Assembly: GCA_945903445.1 (NCBI GenBank)
Contig: CAMDNZ010000001.1
Span: 106,015-170,014 of the forward strand
Source of the DNA: Bordetella parapertussis
GTDB lineage: Bacteria; Pseudomonadota; Gammaproteobacteria; Burkholderiales; Burkholderiaceae_B
DNA length: 64,000 nt
Reading direction: 5' to 3'
In this document: in pieces, positions 9,576-18,845 of the stretch
How the letters are laid out: every line of letters begins with the position of its first letter
Numbering within the stretch: position 1 is the stretch's first letter
Notes under the pieces: generated by a model
The model's database searches: none
The model's input: the letters and a program-made list of their open reading frames with translations, nothing else
Told to the model about the DNA's origin: nothing
Program-made: the position numbers and the translations under genes

Positions 9576-10825
9576 GCGGCGGCACCTCTCTAGGCACGTT
9601 GCTGATTCAGCGACTCGATGCCGTGCTGGGGCACGCCGTCGCCTCCCATCCGCATATGGTCAGCGGTCTTCGTCGCGATGCAGTGACCGGACCGGGCGCG
9701 GCACAGCGCCCACCCGCCACCGAAGACAGTCAGCGCAAGCCGACACCCGCCGAAGACACCGCGTCGCTACTGAAGCCTGCTGCCGTGCCTCAGGCGCGAT
9801 TGGCTGCGATCGGGCGCTCCCCCCTACCCTTATCGGATCCGCTCGCGTCTCCCGACACAGTCGATTTGTCCGATGAAACCGATTCGATAGACGACGGACG
9901 TCGCGGACAGGCCGTTGCACGGGGGCGCGATACGCGAGCCGCTACGACTGTAGACGGTGTGCTACGCACGCCCCAATTACTAGCGGGCGGCACGCCTTCG
10001 GCCCCCACCGTGCTGGGCCAAACGGCGCGCCTGATCAACACGCTTCTGGCCGATTCCAACCTGGACGGCCAGACGCTGCGGGGGGCTCAGCCGCTGATGG
10101 AAAACGCGAGCGGCGAGAGGTCTACCGCTCCTCTGGCGGCGCATCTGAAGCACACGATCGAGACCAGTGGGCTCTTCTATGAGCGGCACTTGGCCGAACT
10201 GGCATTCGGTCGACGCGATATTCATCAGCTGCGCGCCGAACCGCAGGCCAGATGGGCGGCAGCGCACGCCCGCTCGCCTGGATCGGCCAGGACTGGATCG
10301 GGTCACTCAGGCATTGGCTCAGGTCCTGGATCGAATCCCAGCGGTGAGGCCGTCACGGCGTCTCCGTCCGGTGTTTCGTCGACCGCGCCGACGCGCGCCG
10401 AGACCACGCCGTCGCCTCATTCGGCACAGACGAACGCGCCGCCCGCTGCCCTCTTGCCGTCCCAGGATGCGCTTGTGCGCCTCCAACTCGAAGCGCTGGC
10501 GACCCAGGAGCTGTGCTGGCGCGGCGAGGCTTGGGACGGTGCCCCCATGGACTGGCGCATATCTGGCGACGAGGCGAGTGAGCCGCAGGACGACGCTCGC
10601 CCGTGGCGCAGCACCCTGACGCTCACCCTGCCGCGACTGGGCATCGTCGAGATCGCGCTATCGGGCGCAGGTCAACAGCTATCGGTACGCATGCAAGCGG
10701 ACAATGCCGCAGCAGAGCTGAACGATCAGAAAAAAGCACTTACGGCGCGTCTGCGGGCCTCGGGCTTGTTGGCCGATATCGCCGTCACGGGCGCCACCAT
10801 CGCCGACGCTACGGAGCGCGCATGA
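9572..10825 (+). CDS. FliK-like hook-length control domain protein (second FliK paralogue)
   Basis: The 417-aa protein has a long, disordered Ala/Ser/Pro-rich N-terminal part and a compact C-terminal domain (about residues 295-410) resembling the Flg_hook domain: alternating strands around STLTLTLPRLGIVEIAL and SVRMQADNAAAELNDQKKALTARL. That layout (disordered ruler, folded C-domain) is that of FliK. A canonical fliK is present at 19295, so this is a second, divergent copy. It overlaps fliT and the following FlhB-C-like gene by 4 nt each. Pairing with an FlhB-type C-domain partner suggests an export-switch role, which is inference. Confidence 0.7.
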   Translation: MSGGTSLGTLLIQRLDAVLGHAVASHPHMVSGLRRDAVTGPGAAQRPPATEDSQRKPTPAEDTASLLKPAAVPQARLAAIGRSPLPLSDPLASPDTVDLSDETDSIDDGRRGQAVARGRDTRAATTVDGVLRTPQLLAGGTPSAPTVLGQTARLINTLLADSNLDGQTLRGAQPLMENASGERSTAPLAAHLKHTIETSGLFYERHLAELAFGRRDIHQLRAEPQARWAAAHARSPGSARTGSGHSGIGSGPGSNPSGEAVTASPSGVSSTAPTRAETTPSPHSAQTNAPPAALLPSQDALVRLQLEALATQELCWRGEAWDGAPMDWRISGDEASEPQDDARPWRSTLTLTLPRLGIVEIALSGAGQQLSVRMQADNAAAELNDQKKALTARLRASGLLADIAVTGATIADATERA

Positions 10826-11169
10826 ATCCGTCCGACACATCAGGCGCCGCAGCCGCCAGCCCGATCGTAGCGCCGGATAACGACAAAACGCCACGCCGCG
10901 CAGCCGTCGCCTTACGCTACGACCCCAGCGAGCCTGCGCCCAAAGTGTTGGCCAAGGGCTACGGCGACGTTGCAGAAACCATTATTCGTACCGCACAAAC
11001 CCATGGACTATTTGTCCATGACTCGCCAGAATTGGTGGCCGTGCTGATGCACATCGATATCGACCGACATATCCCGCCAGCGTTATATACCGCTGTCGCC
11101 GAGTTGCTTGGATGGCTGTACCAATTGGATGCGTCGCACCGCGACGATCCGCTGCTTAAGGTTGACTGA
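10822..11169 (+). CDS. FlhB C-terminal-domain homologue (FlhX/EscU-like), no membrane domain
   Basis: The 115-aa soluble protein aligns with the cytoplasmic C-domain of FlhB: AVALRYDPSEPAPKVLAKGYGDVAETIIRTA and the closing IPPALYTAVAELLGWLYQL match ALKY..., LVAKG... and IPVSLYSAVAEVLAWVFQL of the full FlhB in this window. It lacks transmembrane helices and the NPTH self-cleavage motif (the equivalent place reads PRRAAVALRYD). Such stand-alone proteins can replace the cleaved FlhB C-fragment in other bacteria. ATG at 10822 overlaps the FliK-like gene by 4 nt. Confidence 0.8.
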   Translation: MNPSDTSGAAAASPIVAPDNDKTPRRAAVALRYDPSEPAPKVLAKGYGDVAETIIRTAQTHGLFVHDSPELVAVLMHIDIDRHIPPALYTAVAELLGWLYQLDASHRDDPLLKVD

Positions 11170-11174
11170 CTTCG

Positions 11175-12038
11175 ATGGATAACCATCAAAACGAATTTTT
11201 GCTGGTCCGCGCCGACGACATTCGCGCCGCGCTGTTCGAGTTGACTCACCCGGATACTCATATTGTCGTGCGCGACACCGCCGATCGCGAGGTGGCTGCG
11301 GTCATCCTGGGTATCGATCGGCAAACCGGCTATTTCTTCTGGCGCCTGCGCGACTACGCGGGCACCACCTACGCCCGTCAAAACATGACCGATATGCTAA
11401 CCGGTGGCGTCTTTCATTTTGTCGCCACGGGCTACGGCGGCGTGCGCATCCACTTCCGTGTTCCCCGGCCCGAGTCGGTCACGTTCGAAGACGGCAGCGC
11501 CGCCTTGTTCTCGCCCATTCCCGAACGGATGTCGCGGGTGCAACGCCGCAAGATGTTCCGCGCGTCGCTGGCGCAATCACCCGTGGAATGCCTGGCCAGC
11601 TGGCAATTGCCCGATGCGCCTACAAACACCGTCTGTTCGGTGCGTGACATTTCGATCGAAGGTGTAGGTTTACGCAGCACGCTACCCGTATCGGCCCTGC
11701 CCCGCCGCGGCGATCTCCTACGCAACGTGACGCTGCAATTCGGCGATCTGGGCAGCATTGTGCTCGACCTGGATATACGCAATACCTACGCCATCAACGG
11801 CAACACATCGGATCACGGCATTGCCGATGCCGAAAATAACGAATCGCACGACGCCCAGGCGGCAGCGGCCGCCCCAAACGTCGGGGGAATCGCCTCGACC
11901 AGAACCCCGGCGAAAAATTTGGAGTCGCACATCGGTGCGACCATCGTCAGCCTGACGGCGCGCGACGAAGTCTGGTTGCAGCAAATGGTGTGGCGTCTGG
12001 AGAAGATGCGCAGTGCGCGCGGCAATACCTCGCACTAG
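11175..12038 (+). CDS. ycgR: Flagellar brake protein YcgR (PilZ domain)
   Basis: c-di-GMP-binding protein that slows the motor. The 287-aa protein has an N-terminal YcgR beta domain (residues about 1-115) and a PilZ domain with the c-di-GMP signature: RRKMFR (RxxxR) at about residues 121-126 and DISIEGVG (D/NxSxxG) further on. A poorly conserved polar insert (about residues 212-250, rich in Ala, Asn and Asp) interrupts the PilZ barrel near its end. It is the last gene of the fliD operon and is convergent with an EAL phosphodiesterase gene. Confidence 0.9.
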   Translation: MDNHQNEFLLVRADDIRAALFELTHPDTHIVVRDTADREVAAVILGIDRQTGYFFWRLRDYAGTTYARQNMTDMLTGGVFHFVATGYGGVRIHFRVPRPESVTFEDGSAALFSPIPERMSRVQRRKMFRASLAQSPVECLASWQLPDAPTNTVCSVRDISIEGVGLRSTLPVSALPRRGDLLRNVTLQFGDLGSIVLDLDIRNTYAINGNTSDHGIADAENNESHDAQAAAAAPNVGGIASTRTPAKNLESHIGATIVSLTARDEVWLQQMVWRLEKMRSARGNTSH

Positions 12039-12057
12039 TCGACACCAGACATCAACG

Positions 12058-12085
12058 AAACAGGGCCGCGATTGCGGCCCTGTTT
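12058..12085. terminator. Bidirectional rho-independent terminator
   Basis: Perfect 9-bp stem CAGGGCCGC / GCGGCCCTG with a GATT loop, flanked by AAA on one side and TTT on the other. It lies between the convergent ycgR and EAL genes and can serve both. Confidence 0.8.
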
Positions 12086-12116
12086 GCTGATCGGCGTCGC
12101 GTCCTGCTGCCTGACG

Positions 12117-13271
12117 TCAAGCCATGCCGGGCGCCTGCCAGGGCGAATTCAACGCAAGCGGATCGGGCACGGGCCAGTACGTCTTGAAAATATCCTCTGC
12201 CGACATGGGTTTACCCAGCAACCATCCTTGCACCCGATGGCAGTTCAACCCATCCAAAATGGCATATTGCGCTTCGGTTTCGACGCCTTCGGCCACGATA
12301 TGGCATTCCAATCTACGCGAGAGTTCGACGATGGTACCGACGATCGCCTGAGCACTCGAATCGCTTTCCAGATTTCGAACGAACGATCGATCGATCTTGA
12401 TGGTGTCGAACGGCATCTGACGCAAATAACCCAGGCTGGAATAGCCCGTGCCGAAGTCGTCGATGGCCACTTTCACGCCACTGCGGCGCAACTCGGCCAA
12501 ACGCGAAATCTCGCCTCCCTCGGCGGCCACCATGACGCCTTCGGTCACTTCGAGTTCGAGACGTTCGGCCGGCAGCCCGGAACGGGTCAACGTGGCCTGA
12601 ATGTCACGCACCAAGCCAACACGTTCCAACTGGACGGGTGACAAGTTGACGGAAATATAAAGGGGCTCGGGCCAGCGGGCGGCCTCAACGCAAGCGGTCT
12701 CCAGCACCCATGCGCCCAAGGGGACGATGAGTTGAGTCTGCTCGGCCACGGAAATGAACTGCATGGGGCCGATCAGCCCCTTTTGCGGATGGTTCCATCG
12801 CACCAGGGCCTCGAATCCGACGAGGCTGCGATCGCTGGCGCGGTGGATGGGTTGGTACAAGACGTAGAGCTGGCCGGGATCCTGCATGGCGGCACGCAAA
12901 TCGTCTTCGATGTCTTCGGCTTCGGCCACATCGGACAAAGCGGTAATCGAGGTGCCGCTGCGCATCAACCGGGCGGCACGTAGCAGGGTTTCAGCCCGTA
13001 CCAGCGCATAAGCCAGCATTCCGATAATCGCGCAGGGCACGACGACCATCAACAGCACCAGCGCGGTGTTGATCTGCGGAAGGTAAAGCTCGCCGCGATT
13101 CCAGAAATACCACAGCGGCAAAAGCGCCAGGGCACCTAGAATCATCGCGCCGCCGCTCACGCCTAGAATGCCGCGCGCACGGCGCGACACCGACCAGCCT
13201 AGGAGCAATGCGAAGCCGATCACCTCGAACTGGAGGATGGCTATAACGAGCAACGTAAAAGTGTCGAGCAT
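12117..13271 (-). CDS. Membrane-bound EAL-domain c-di-GMP phosphodiesterase
   Basis: The 384-aa protein has three N-terminal hydrophobic helices (about residues 5-28, 37-56 and 67-91) and an EAL domain from about residue 130. Catalytic signatures are intact: FEALVRW (EAL at 154-156), the SVNLSP segment, LEVTE, DDFGTGYSSL and the KIDRSF lysine. It is therefore predicted to hydrolyse c-di-GMP to pGpG. It follows fliE on the same strand with a 75-nt gap, so it may be co-transcribed with fliE. It faces the c-di-GMP effector gene ycgR. Confidence 0.9.
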   Translation of the reverse strand: MLDTFTLLVIAILQFEVIGFALLLGWSVSRRARGILGVSGGAMILGALALLPLWYFWNRGELYLPQINTALVLLMVVVPCAIIGMLAYALVRAETLLRAARLMRSGTSITALSDVAEAEDIEDDLRAAMQDPGQLYVLYQPIHRASDRSLVGFEALVRWNHPQKGLIGPMQFISVAEQTQLIVPLGAWVLETACVEAARWPEPLYISVNLSPVQLERVGLVRDIQATLTRSGLPAERLELEVTEGVMVAAEGGEISRLAELRRSGVKVAIDDFGTGYSSLGYLRQMPFDTIKIDRSFVRNLESDSSAQAIVGTIVELSRRLECHIVAEGVETEAQYAILDGLNCHRVQGWLLGKPMSAEDIFKTYWPVPDPLALNSPWQAPGMA

Positions 13272-13346
13272 CGAATACCGAAATTATTTGCGCAGTGAAT
13301 TCGAAGCCTGCCGCACTGGCGTCATTTTGGCATAAATCGAACGGAA

Positions 13347-13691
13347 CTACATCGACATCGAGGAGATTTCCTTATAGGCGGCAACTAACTTGTTGCGCAC
13401 CTGGACCGACATCTGAAAGCCCAGCGTGCTCTTTTGCATATCGATCATCACGTCGTTCAGCGAGACATCGGGATCGCCCAGATCGAAGCGTTGGGCTTGC
13501 AGCCCGGCGTGTTTCTGCACAGCGGAGACGTTAGCCAGGGAACGTTGCAATTCTGCTGCAAAACTGACGGGTCCGTTGCCATCGGCCATGCCACCCAGGC
13601 GACCGGCAGGCAGTGCCGCATCGGGGCCTTGTGCAGCCTGAACGGCGGCTCGCATGCTGCTCAACATGCTTTCTATACCGGCAATACTCAT
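13347..13691 (-). CDS. fliE: Flagellar hook-basal body complex protein FliE
   Basis: Rod protein that joins the MS ring to the rod. The 114-aa protein ends with the typical FliE helix (SLNDVMIDMQKSTLGFQMSVQVRNKLVAAYKEI...). It is divergent from fliF, with a 221-nt gap between the two starts; I recognise no clear promoter in that gap. Confidence 0.93.
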   Translation of the reverse strand: MSIAGIESMLSSMRAAVQAAQGPDAALPAGRLGGMADGNGPVSFAAELQRSLANVSAVQKHAGLQAQRFDLGDPDVSLNDVMIDMQKSTLGFQMSVQVRNKLVAAYKEISSMSM

Positions 13692-13912
13692 TTGTGCGCT
13701 CGTAGACCAAAGTTAGCGAATGTTGCAAGGCTACCGAAGGTGCTGCGTGTGCATAGGTCACAACTAACGTCAAAAACTCGGGCTTTTCCGGGCTTAGAAG
13801 CAGGGCCGTACGGCCAATAATGCCAGCATCCTGATCTGCGGTCCTGTTGCATGTCGTCCTTTAAGACCTCGCGTCCCGCCAAGTGCGGTGTTGTTCCCCC
13901 CGGCCTATCCTC

Positions 13913-15613
13913 ATGAACGCCGTCGCTTCCAGAATGCAGCCCCTCGTTGCGCGCTTCCCTATACTCGGACGCTTGGGCAAAGTGCCTACGCCTCTATTGC
14001 TTGCTGCCGCGGCGGCGATAGTCGCCTTTATCGCCGTCGTGGCGATGTGGAGCCGAGAACCCGACTACAAAGTCCTCTTCTCCAATCTGCAAGACCGGGA
14101 CGGCGGTGCCATCGTCACCGCGTTGACGCAAATGAACGTGCCGCATCGGTTCAACGAGACCGGCACCGCGCTGCTGGTGCCGGCCGACAAGGTGTTCAAC
14201 ACGCGGATGCAACTGGCCTCGCAGGGTTTGCCACGCGGTGGGGCCGCCGGCTTCGAGTTGTTGGATACTCCGCGATTCGGTGCCAGCCAGTTTGCCGAAC
14301 AGGTCAGCTACCAGCGCGCGCTGGAAGGCGAACTGGCGCGCTCGATCGAAGCCTTGAATCCGGTTCAGACAGCACGAGTGCATTTGGCCATTCCGCGTCA
14401 GTCCTTGTTTGTACGCGAACGCCAGGCCCCTACCGCTTCGGTACTGCTCAATATGTATCCAGGCCGTTCGCTGAGCGATTCGCAGGTCAGCGCCATTTCC
14501 TGGCTGCTGTCTTCCAGCGTGCCCGAACTGAAGGCCGAAAACGTGTCGGTGGTCGATCAGACCGGTCGCCTGCTGTCCTCGCCCGGTGGCGATGGCCGCG
14601 GCATCGATGCCGATCAGACTCGTCATATCCGCGACCTCGAACAACGCACGGTCGAGCGTATTGTCGCTATCCTGACGCCCTTGGTGGGACCGGGCAACGT
14701 GCATGCGCAAGTCAACGCAGAAGTCGATTTCTCCCAGCGCGAAGAGACGCAGGAAGTCTATCGTCCCAATCAGCAACCCGGTCAAGCTGCCGTGCGCAGC
14801 CAGCAGACCAGCAATTCGGCGACCGCTGCCGGTGCCGGTGCCCAGGGCGTGCCCGGCGCACTGACCAACCAGGCACCGGCCAACGCGCAAGCGCCTATCG
14901 CCAACCCGCCCGCGCAGCCCCCGGGACAGAATCCGCAAGGCGCGCAGCCCGGTCAAAATCCCCAGGCCAACGCTCAGCAAGCCGGGCCGACCGCAGGTAC
15001 GGCCGGCGGGGCGGGTCAGACCGGCGGATCCGGCTCGCAGCGCAACGACAACACCACAAACTACGAACTCGATCGCACCATTAGCCATATCAAGCTGCCC
15101 GTGGGTGGCGTGAAGCGGATGTCGGTCGCCGTGGTCGTCAACTTTGCCCCGAACGACAAAGGCGAGCTGGCTGCATTGCCCGCCGAAACCATCACTCAGC
15201 TGACCAACCTCGCACGCGAAGCCATGGGTTATTCCGAAGCGCGCGGCGACTCGCTCAACCTCGTCAACAGCGCCTTCAACACTGCCGTGCCGGCCCTGCC
15301 CTGGTACGAGGACACGCGTCTGATCGATCTGGCCAAGTCGGCATTGTGGGCGATCGGCTTGCTGCTGTTCGGTCTGTGGATCTGGTTCAAGTTGCTCCGC
15401 CCGATCTGGAATCGCTACGTCGATCCGCCGCTCGACCCGGTCGTCGCCGAGATGGAACGTGCCGAAAACCAGCGTCAAGCCATGGATCAAGCCCGCCTGA
15501 GCGCCCAGAGCCGTTACGAAGAAAACCTCCAGCGCGCCCGCGAAATGGCGCTCAAGGATCCGCGCGCCGTTGCGATGGTCCTGCGCACTTGGATGAGCCA
15601 AGATGAGAGATAA
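13913..15613 (+). CDS. fliF: Flagellar MS-ring protein FliF
   Basis: Inner-membrane scaffold of the basal body. The 566-aa protein has an N-terminal TM helix (about residues 24-44), YscJ-like ring-building motifs (DYKVLFSNLQDRDGGAIV..., RVHLAIPRQSLFVRERQ), and a second TM helix near residue 480. The C-terminal tail, which binds FliG, ends ALKDPRAVAMVLRTWM. A Gln/Asn/Pro/Gly-rich stretch of about 70 residues (roughly 290-375) interrupts the periplasmic beta-collar region. An in-frame GTG 30 nt upstream is possible, but ATG at 13913 is preferred. First gene of the fliF-fliR operon. Confidence 0.96.
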   Translation: MNAVASRMQPLVARFPILGRLGKVPTPLLLAAAAAIVAFIAVVAMWSREPDYKVLFSNLQDRDGGAIVTALTQMNVPHRFNETGTALLVPADKVFNTRMQLASQGLPRGGAAGFELLDTPRFGASQFAEQVSYQRALEGELARSIEALNPVQTARVHLAIPRQSLFVRERQAPTASVLLNMYPGRSLSDSQVSAISWLLSSSVPELKAENVSVVDQTGRLLSSPGGDGRGIDADQTRHIRDLEQRTVERIVAILTPLVGPGNVHAQVNAEVDFSQREETQEVYRPNQQPGQAAVRSQQTSNSATAAGAGAQGVPGALTNQAPANAQAPIANPPAQPPGQNPQGAQPGQNPQANAQQAGPTAGTAGGAGQTGGSGSQRNDNTTNYELDRTISHIKLPVGGVKRMSVAVVVNFAPNDKGELAALPAETITQLTNLAREAMGYSEARGDSLNLVNSAFNTAVPALPWYEDTRLIDLAKSALWAIGLLLFGLWIWFKLLRPIWNRYVDPPLDPVVAEMERAENQRQAMDQARLSAQSRYEENLQRAREMALKDPRAVAMVLRTWMSQDER

Positions 15614-15617
15614 ACCA

Positions 15618-16607
15618 ATGGACGGAATAACCCGCAGCGCCATCCTGATGATGTCGCTGGGCGAAGATGCCGCCGCGGAAGTGTTCAAATACCTGAGCGC
15701 ACGCGAAGTGCAGCAGTTCGGCGCGGCCATGGCAGGCCTGAAACAAGCCACCCGCGAAGACGTCAGTCAGGTACTCGAAGACTTCCGGCAGGAGTCGGAT
15801 CAGTTCGTTGCGGTCACGCTGGGTTCGGACGACTACATCCGCGGCGTGTTGACCAAGGCGCTGGGTAGCGACCGCGCTGCCGGTCTGATCGAAGACATTC
15901 TGGAAGCCGGCGACAACTCCAGCGGCATCGACGCCTTGAACTGGCTGGATCCGGCCACCGTGGCCGAGCTGATCGGCGACGAGCATCCGCAGATCATCGC
16001 GACCATCCTGGTGCATCTCGAACGCGATCGTGCCGCAGGCGTGCTGGCTTTGCTGGCCGAGCGTCTGCGCAACGATGTGATGCTGCGTATCGCGACCTTC
16101 GGTGGCGTGCAGCCTGCCGCCCTGAGCGAACTCACCGACGTGCTGAACAACGTGCTGGCTGGTCAAGGCGCCAAGCGCAGCAAGATGGGTGGCGTACGCA
16201 CGGCAGCCGAGATTCTGAACATGATGAACGCTCAGCAGGAAGAGGCCGTGGTGGCCAGCCTGCGCGAACGCGACGGCGACCTGGCACAGAAGATCCTGGA
16301 CGAAATGTTCGTGTTCGCCAACCTGATCGACATCGAGGACCGCCACATCCAGCTGCTGCTGAAAGAAATCGACAACGACTCGCTCATGATCGCATTGAAG
16401 GGGGCGAGCGACGAATTGCGCGACAAGTTCCTGCGCAGCATGTCCAGCCGTGCGGCCGAGACTCTGCGCGAAGACTTGAGCGCGCAAGGCCCGATCCGGA
16501 TGTCGAAGGTCGAGGCCGAGCAGAAGAAGATTCTGCAGGCGGCGCGCCGCCTGGCCGAAAGCGGTCAGATCGAACTTGGCGCCTCGGGCGACGATTCGTA
16601 TGTCTGA
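15618..16607 (+). CDS. fliG: Flagellar motor switch protein FliG
   Basis: C-ring protein that contacts MotA and transmits torque. It has an N-terminal FliF-binding region (MDGITRSAILMMSLGEDAAAEVFKYL), a middle domain with the EHPQ-type motif (ELIGDEHPQIIATIL) and a C-terminal charged torque helix (ALKGASDELRDKFLRSM). ATG at 15618 gives 329 aa and has GAGAG upstream; an alternative ATG at 15603, overlapping the fliF stop, would add five residues. Confidence 0.96.
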   Translation: MDGITRSAILMMSLGEDAAAEVFKYLSAREVQQFGAAMAGLKQATREDVSQVLEDFRQESDQFVAVTLGSDDYIRGVLTKALGSDRAAGLIEDILEAGDNSSGIDALNWLDPATVAELIGDEHPQIIATILVHLERDRAAGVLALLAERLRNDVMLRIATFGGVQPAALSELTDVLNNVLAGQGAKRSKMGGVRTAAEILNMMNAQQEEAVVASLRERDGDLAQKILDEMFVFANLIDIEDRHIQLLLKEIDNDSLMIALKGASDELRDKFLRSMSSRAAETLREDLSAQGPIRMSKVEAEQKKILQAARRLAESGQIELGASGDDSYV

Positions 16608-17343
16608 ACGACACGCCCGCGCGCAACGATCCGGCGCCACGCCGTGGCGGCGCTGGAGCATGTCGACGTTTGACGATGGCACGGGGTCCGAAACCGAAGA
16701 GACGCCGGTCGAGACCGTACCAGACGCCGCTGAAATCGCGGCGCAAATAGACGCCGCACAGGCCCAGGCTCGCACAGCGGGCTGGGCGGCCGGCCATCGG
16801 GAAGGTTTTGCCGCGGGCGAACCCGTGGGTCATGCGGCGGGCCACGAAACCGGCTTGGCCGAAGGTCGCGCACGAGGCCATGAAGAAGGCTTGCAAGCCG
16901 GCCGCGCCGACGCGCAGGCCGAGCGCGAACGTCTGCGCGCCTTGCTCGACAAGAGCGCCCAGCAGATCGGCGCCATCGAAGAACAACTCGGCGACGCCCT
17001 GATCGATCTGGCCTTGGATATTGCCCGCCAGGTCGTACGTCGCGAATTGACGCAAAATGCCAGCGTTGTCTGCGGCGTGGTGGACGAAATTCTGCACACC
17101 CTGCCGGCTGGCACACCGAGCCTGAAGATCTGGCTGCATACCAGCGATATCGCGCTGGTCGAAACCCATTTGAGCGCCGAGCATCCCCTAGCCGGCTGGC
17201 GCTTGTTCGCCGACGACACCCTGTTGCCCGGTGGCTGCCGCGCAGAAACGCCCTTTGGCGCCATCGACGCTACCGTGCAAACGCGTTGGCAGCGCGTGGC
17301 CGCCAGCCTCGCTCGCGAAAGCGCCTGGGAAGCCACGCCATGA
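16600..17343 (+). CDS. fliH: Flagellar export ATPase regulator FliH
   Basis: Peripheral stalk of the export apparatus; it binds FliI and FliN. The 247-aa protein contains an uninterrupted run of AxxxG/GxxxG-type repeats (about residues 47-92: AGHREGFAAGEPVGHAAG and onward), the hallmark of FliH, followed by the V-ATPase subunit E-like C-domain. The start at 16600 overlaps the fliG stop; its stop overlaps the fliI start. Confidence 0.92.
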   Translation: MSERHARAQRSGATPWRRWSMSTFDDGTGSETEETPVETVPDAAEIAAQIDAAQAQARTAGWAAGHREGFAAGEPVGHAAGHETGLAEGRARGHEEGLQAGRADAQAERERLRALLDKSAQQIGAIEEQLGDALIDLALDIARQVVRRELTQNASVVCGVVDEILHTLPAGTPSLKIWLHTSDIALVETHLSAEHPLAGWRLFADDTLLPGGCRAETPFGAIDATVQTRWQRVAASLARESAWEATP

Positions 17344-18845
17344 ACACGCTGGCGCATCACGACGATACGCCTGCTCATTCCGTTGCCGACGGTTTGCCGG
17401 CGGTGCCGGCCGTCGATGCGCTGGATCGTTGGCGCACTCAGTTGCAGATCGCGTTGATCCGCAGCAGTGGCACGCAACCTTGGCAGATGTCCGGGCGCGT
17501 CACGCGCGCCACCGGACTGGTATTACATGCCACGGGCTTGCGTTTACCGGTCGGCGCAGCCGTTCGAATCGAAATCGCACCCGGCCACGACCATTGGGCC
17601 GATGCCGAAGTGGTCGGCTTCGACGGCGACACTTTGTATTTGATGCCGCAGACCGATATTTCGGGCTTGCCACCGGGGGCCCGGGTGGTCTCGGGCGAAC
17701 CGCCCTTGCAACGGCGCATCAAGCTGCCGACCACCACCGTACTCAACGGCAGCGCCAAGCCGCAACTGGGCCGTCACTTACCGGTCGGCAACGCCCTGCT
17801 GGGCCGCGTGCTGGACGGCGCAGGCCGCCCGCTCGACGGTCTCGGCCCTCTGGTGGACGCCGAACGCGCGCCGTTGACGGCACAACCCCTCAATCCGCTC
17901 TCGCGCGCACCGATCGATACCGTGTTGGATGTGGGTGTGCGCGCGATTAACGGTTTGCTGACCGTTGGACGAGGCCAGCGAATGGGTCTGTTCGCCGGAT
18001 CGGGTGTAGGTAAGAGCGTGCTGCTGGGCATGATGGCGCGCTATACCCGTGCCGACGTCATCGTCGTGGGCCTGATCGGCGAACGTGGCCGCGAAGTCAA
18101 GGAATTCATCGAACACAACCTCGGACCCGAGGGTCTGGCGCGCTCGGTCGTCGTCGCTGCGCCTGCCGACGTCTCGGCCCTGTTGCGCCTGCAAGGTGCC
18201 GCCTATGCCACGCGTATCGCCGAACATTTCCGCGATCAAGGACTGGATGTTCTGCTGATCATGGATTCGCTAACCCGCTATGCCATGGCGCAACGCGAGA
18301 TCGCCTTGGCCATCGGCGAGCCGCCTGCAACCAAAGGCTATCCGCCCTCGGTATTCGCCAGATTGCCGGCCTTAGTCGAGCGTGCCGGCAACGGCGCACC
18401 CGGTCCGAACGGCCGACGCGCAGGCTCGATCACCGGTTTTTACACGGTGCTGGCCGAGGGCGACGATCAACAAGATCCGATCGCCGATTCGGCACGTGCG
18501 ATTCTGGACGGCCACGTCGTGCTGTCGCGCCACTTGGCCGAGGCGGGCCATTACCCGGCCATAGACATCGAAGCCTCGATCTCGCGCGCGATGACCAGCC
18601 TGATCACCACCGAACAGTTCGAACACGTGCGCCGCTTCAAGCGCAACGTGTCCATGTACCAACGCAACCGCGACCTGATCGCAGTGGGCGCCTATGCACC
18701 GGGCAACGATCACGCCCTAGACGATGCGATTGCCCGCTACCCCCGCTTGGAAGCGTATCTGCAGCAGCCCATCGGCGAAAGTGTCGACTACGCCCAGGCC
18801 ATCAACCAACTGCACGGCACCTTACGTGGAGGCCCACATGGCTAG
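17340..18845 (+). CDS. fliI: Flagellum-specific ATP synthase FliI
   Basis: Hexameric ATPase of the flagellar type III export system. The 501-aa protein has Walker A AGSGVGKS at residues 219-226, Walker B VLLIMDSLTRYAM, and the F1-beta-like GYPPSVFARLPALVERAG segment. ATG at 17340 overlaps fliH by 4 nt. The predicted N-terminus is about 40 residues longer than in the enteric protein. Confidence 0.97.
   Translation: MNTLAHHDDTPAHSVADGLPAVPAVDALDRWRTQLQIALIRSSGTQPWQMSGRVTRATGLVLHATGLRLPVGAAVRIEIAPGHDHWADAEVVGFDGDTLYLMPQTDISGLPPGARVVSGEPPLQRRIKLPTTTVLNGSAKPQLGRHLPVGNALLGRVLDGAGRPLDGLGPLVDAERAPLTAQPLNPLSRAPIDTVLDVGVRAINGLLTVGRGQRMGLFAGSGVGKSVLLGMMARYTRADVIVVGLIGERGREVKEFIEHNLGPEGLARSVVVAAPADVSALLRLQGAAYATRIAEHFRDQGLDVLLIMDSLTRYAMAQREIALAIGEPPATKGYPPSVFARLPALVERAGNGAPGPNGRRAGSITGFYTVLAEGDDQQDPIADSARAILDGHVVLSRHLAEAGHYPAIDIEASISRAMTSLITTEQFEHVRRFKRNVSMYQRNRDLIAVGAYAPGNDHALDDAIARYPRLEAYLQQPIGESVDYAQAINQLHGTLRGGPHG

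Noticed and set aside
13725..13790. Possible third copy of the 63-nt element near fliE-fliF (CCGAAGGT...CTGC)
   Set aside because: Similarity is limited to about a dozen bases and needs a gap; not above chance.
13994..15751. Very long open frame opposite fliF (over 580 codons), with similar ones opposite fliM, flgG/flgF and flgE
   Set aside because: Shadow frames caused by high GC in codon position 3 of the real genes; no domain, start or ribosome site supports them.
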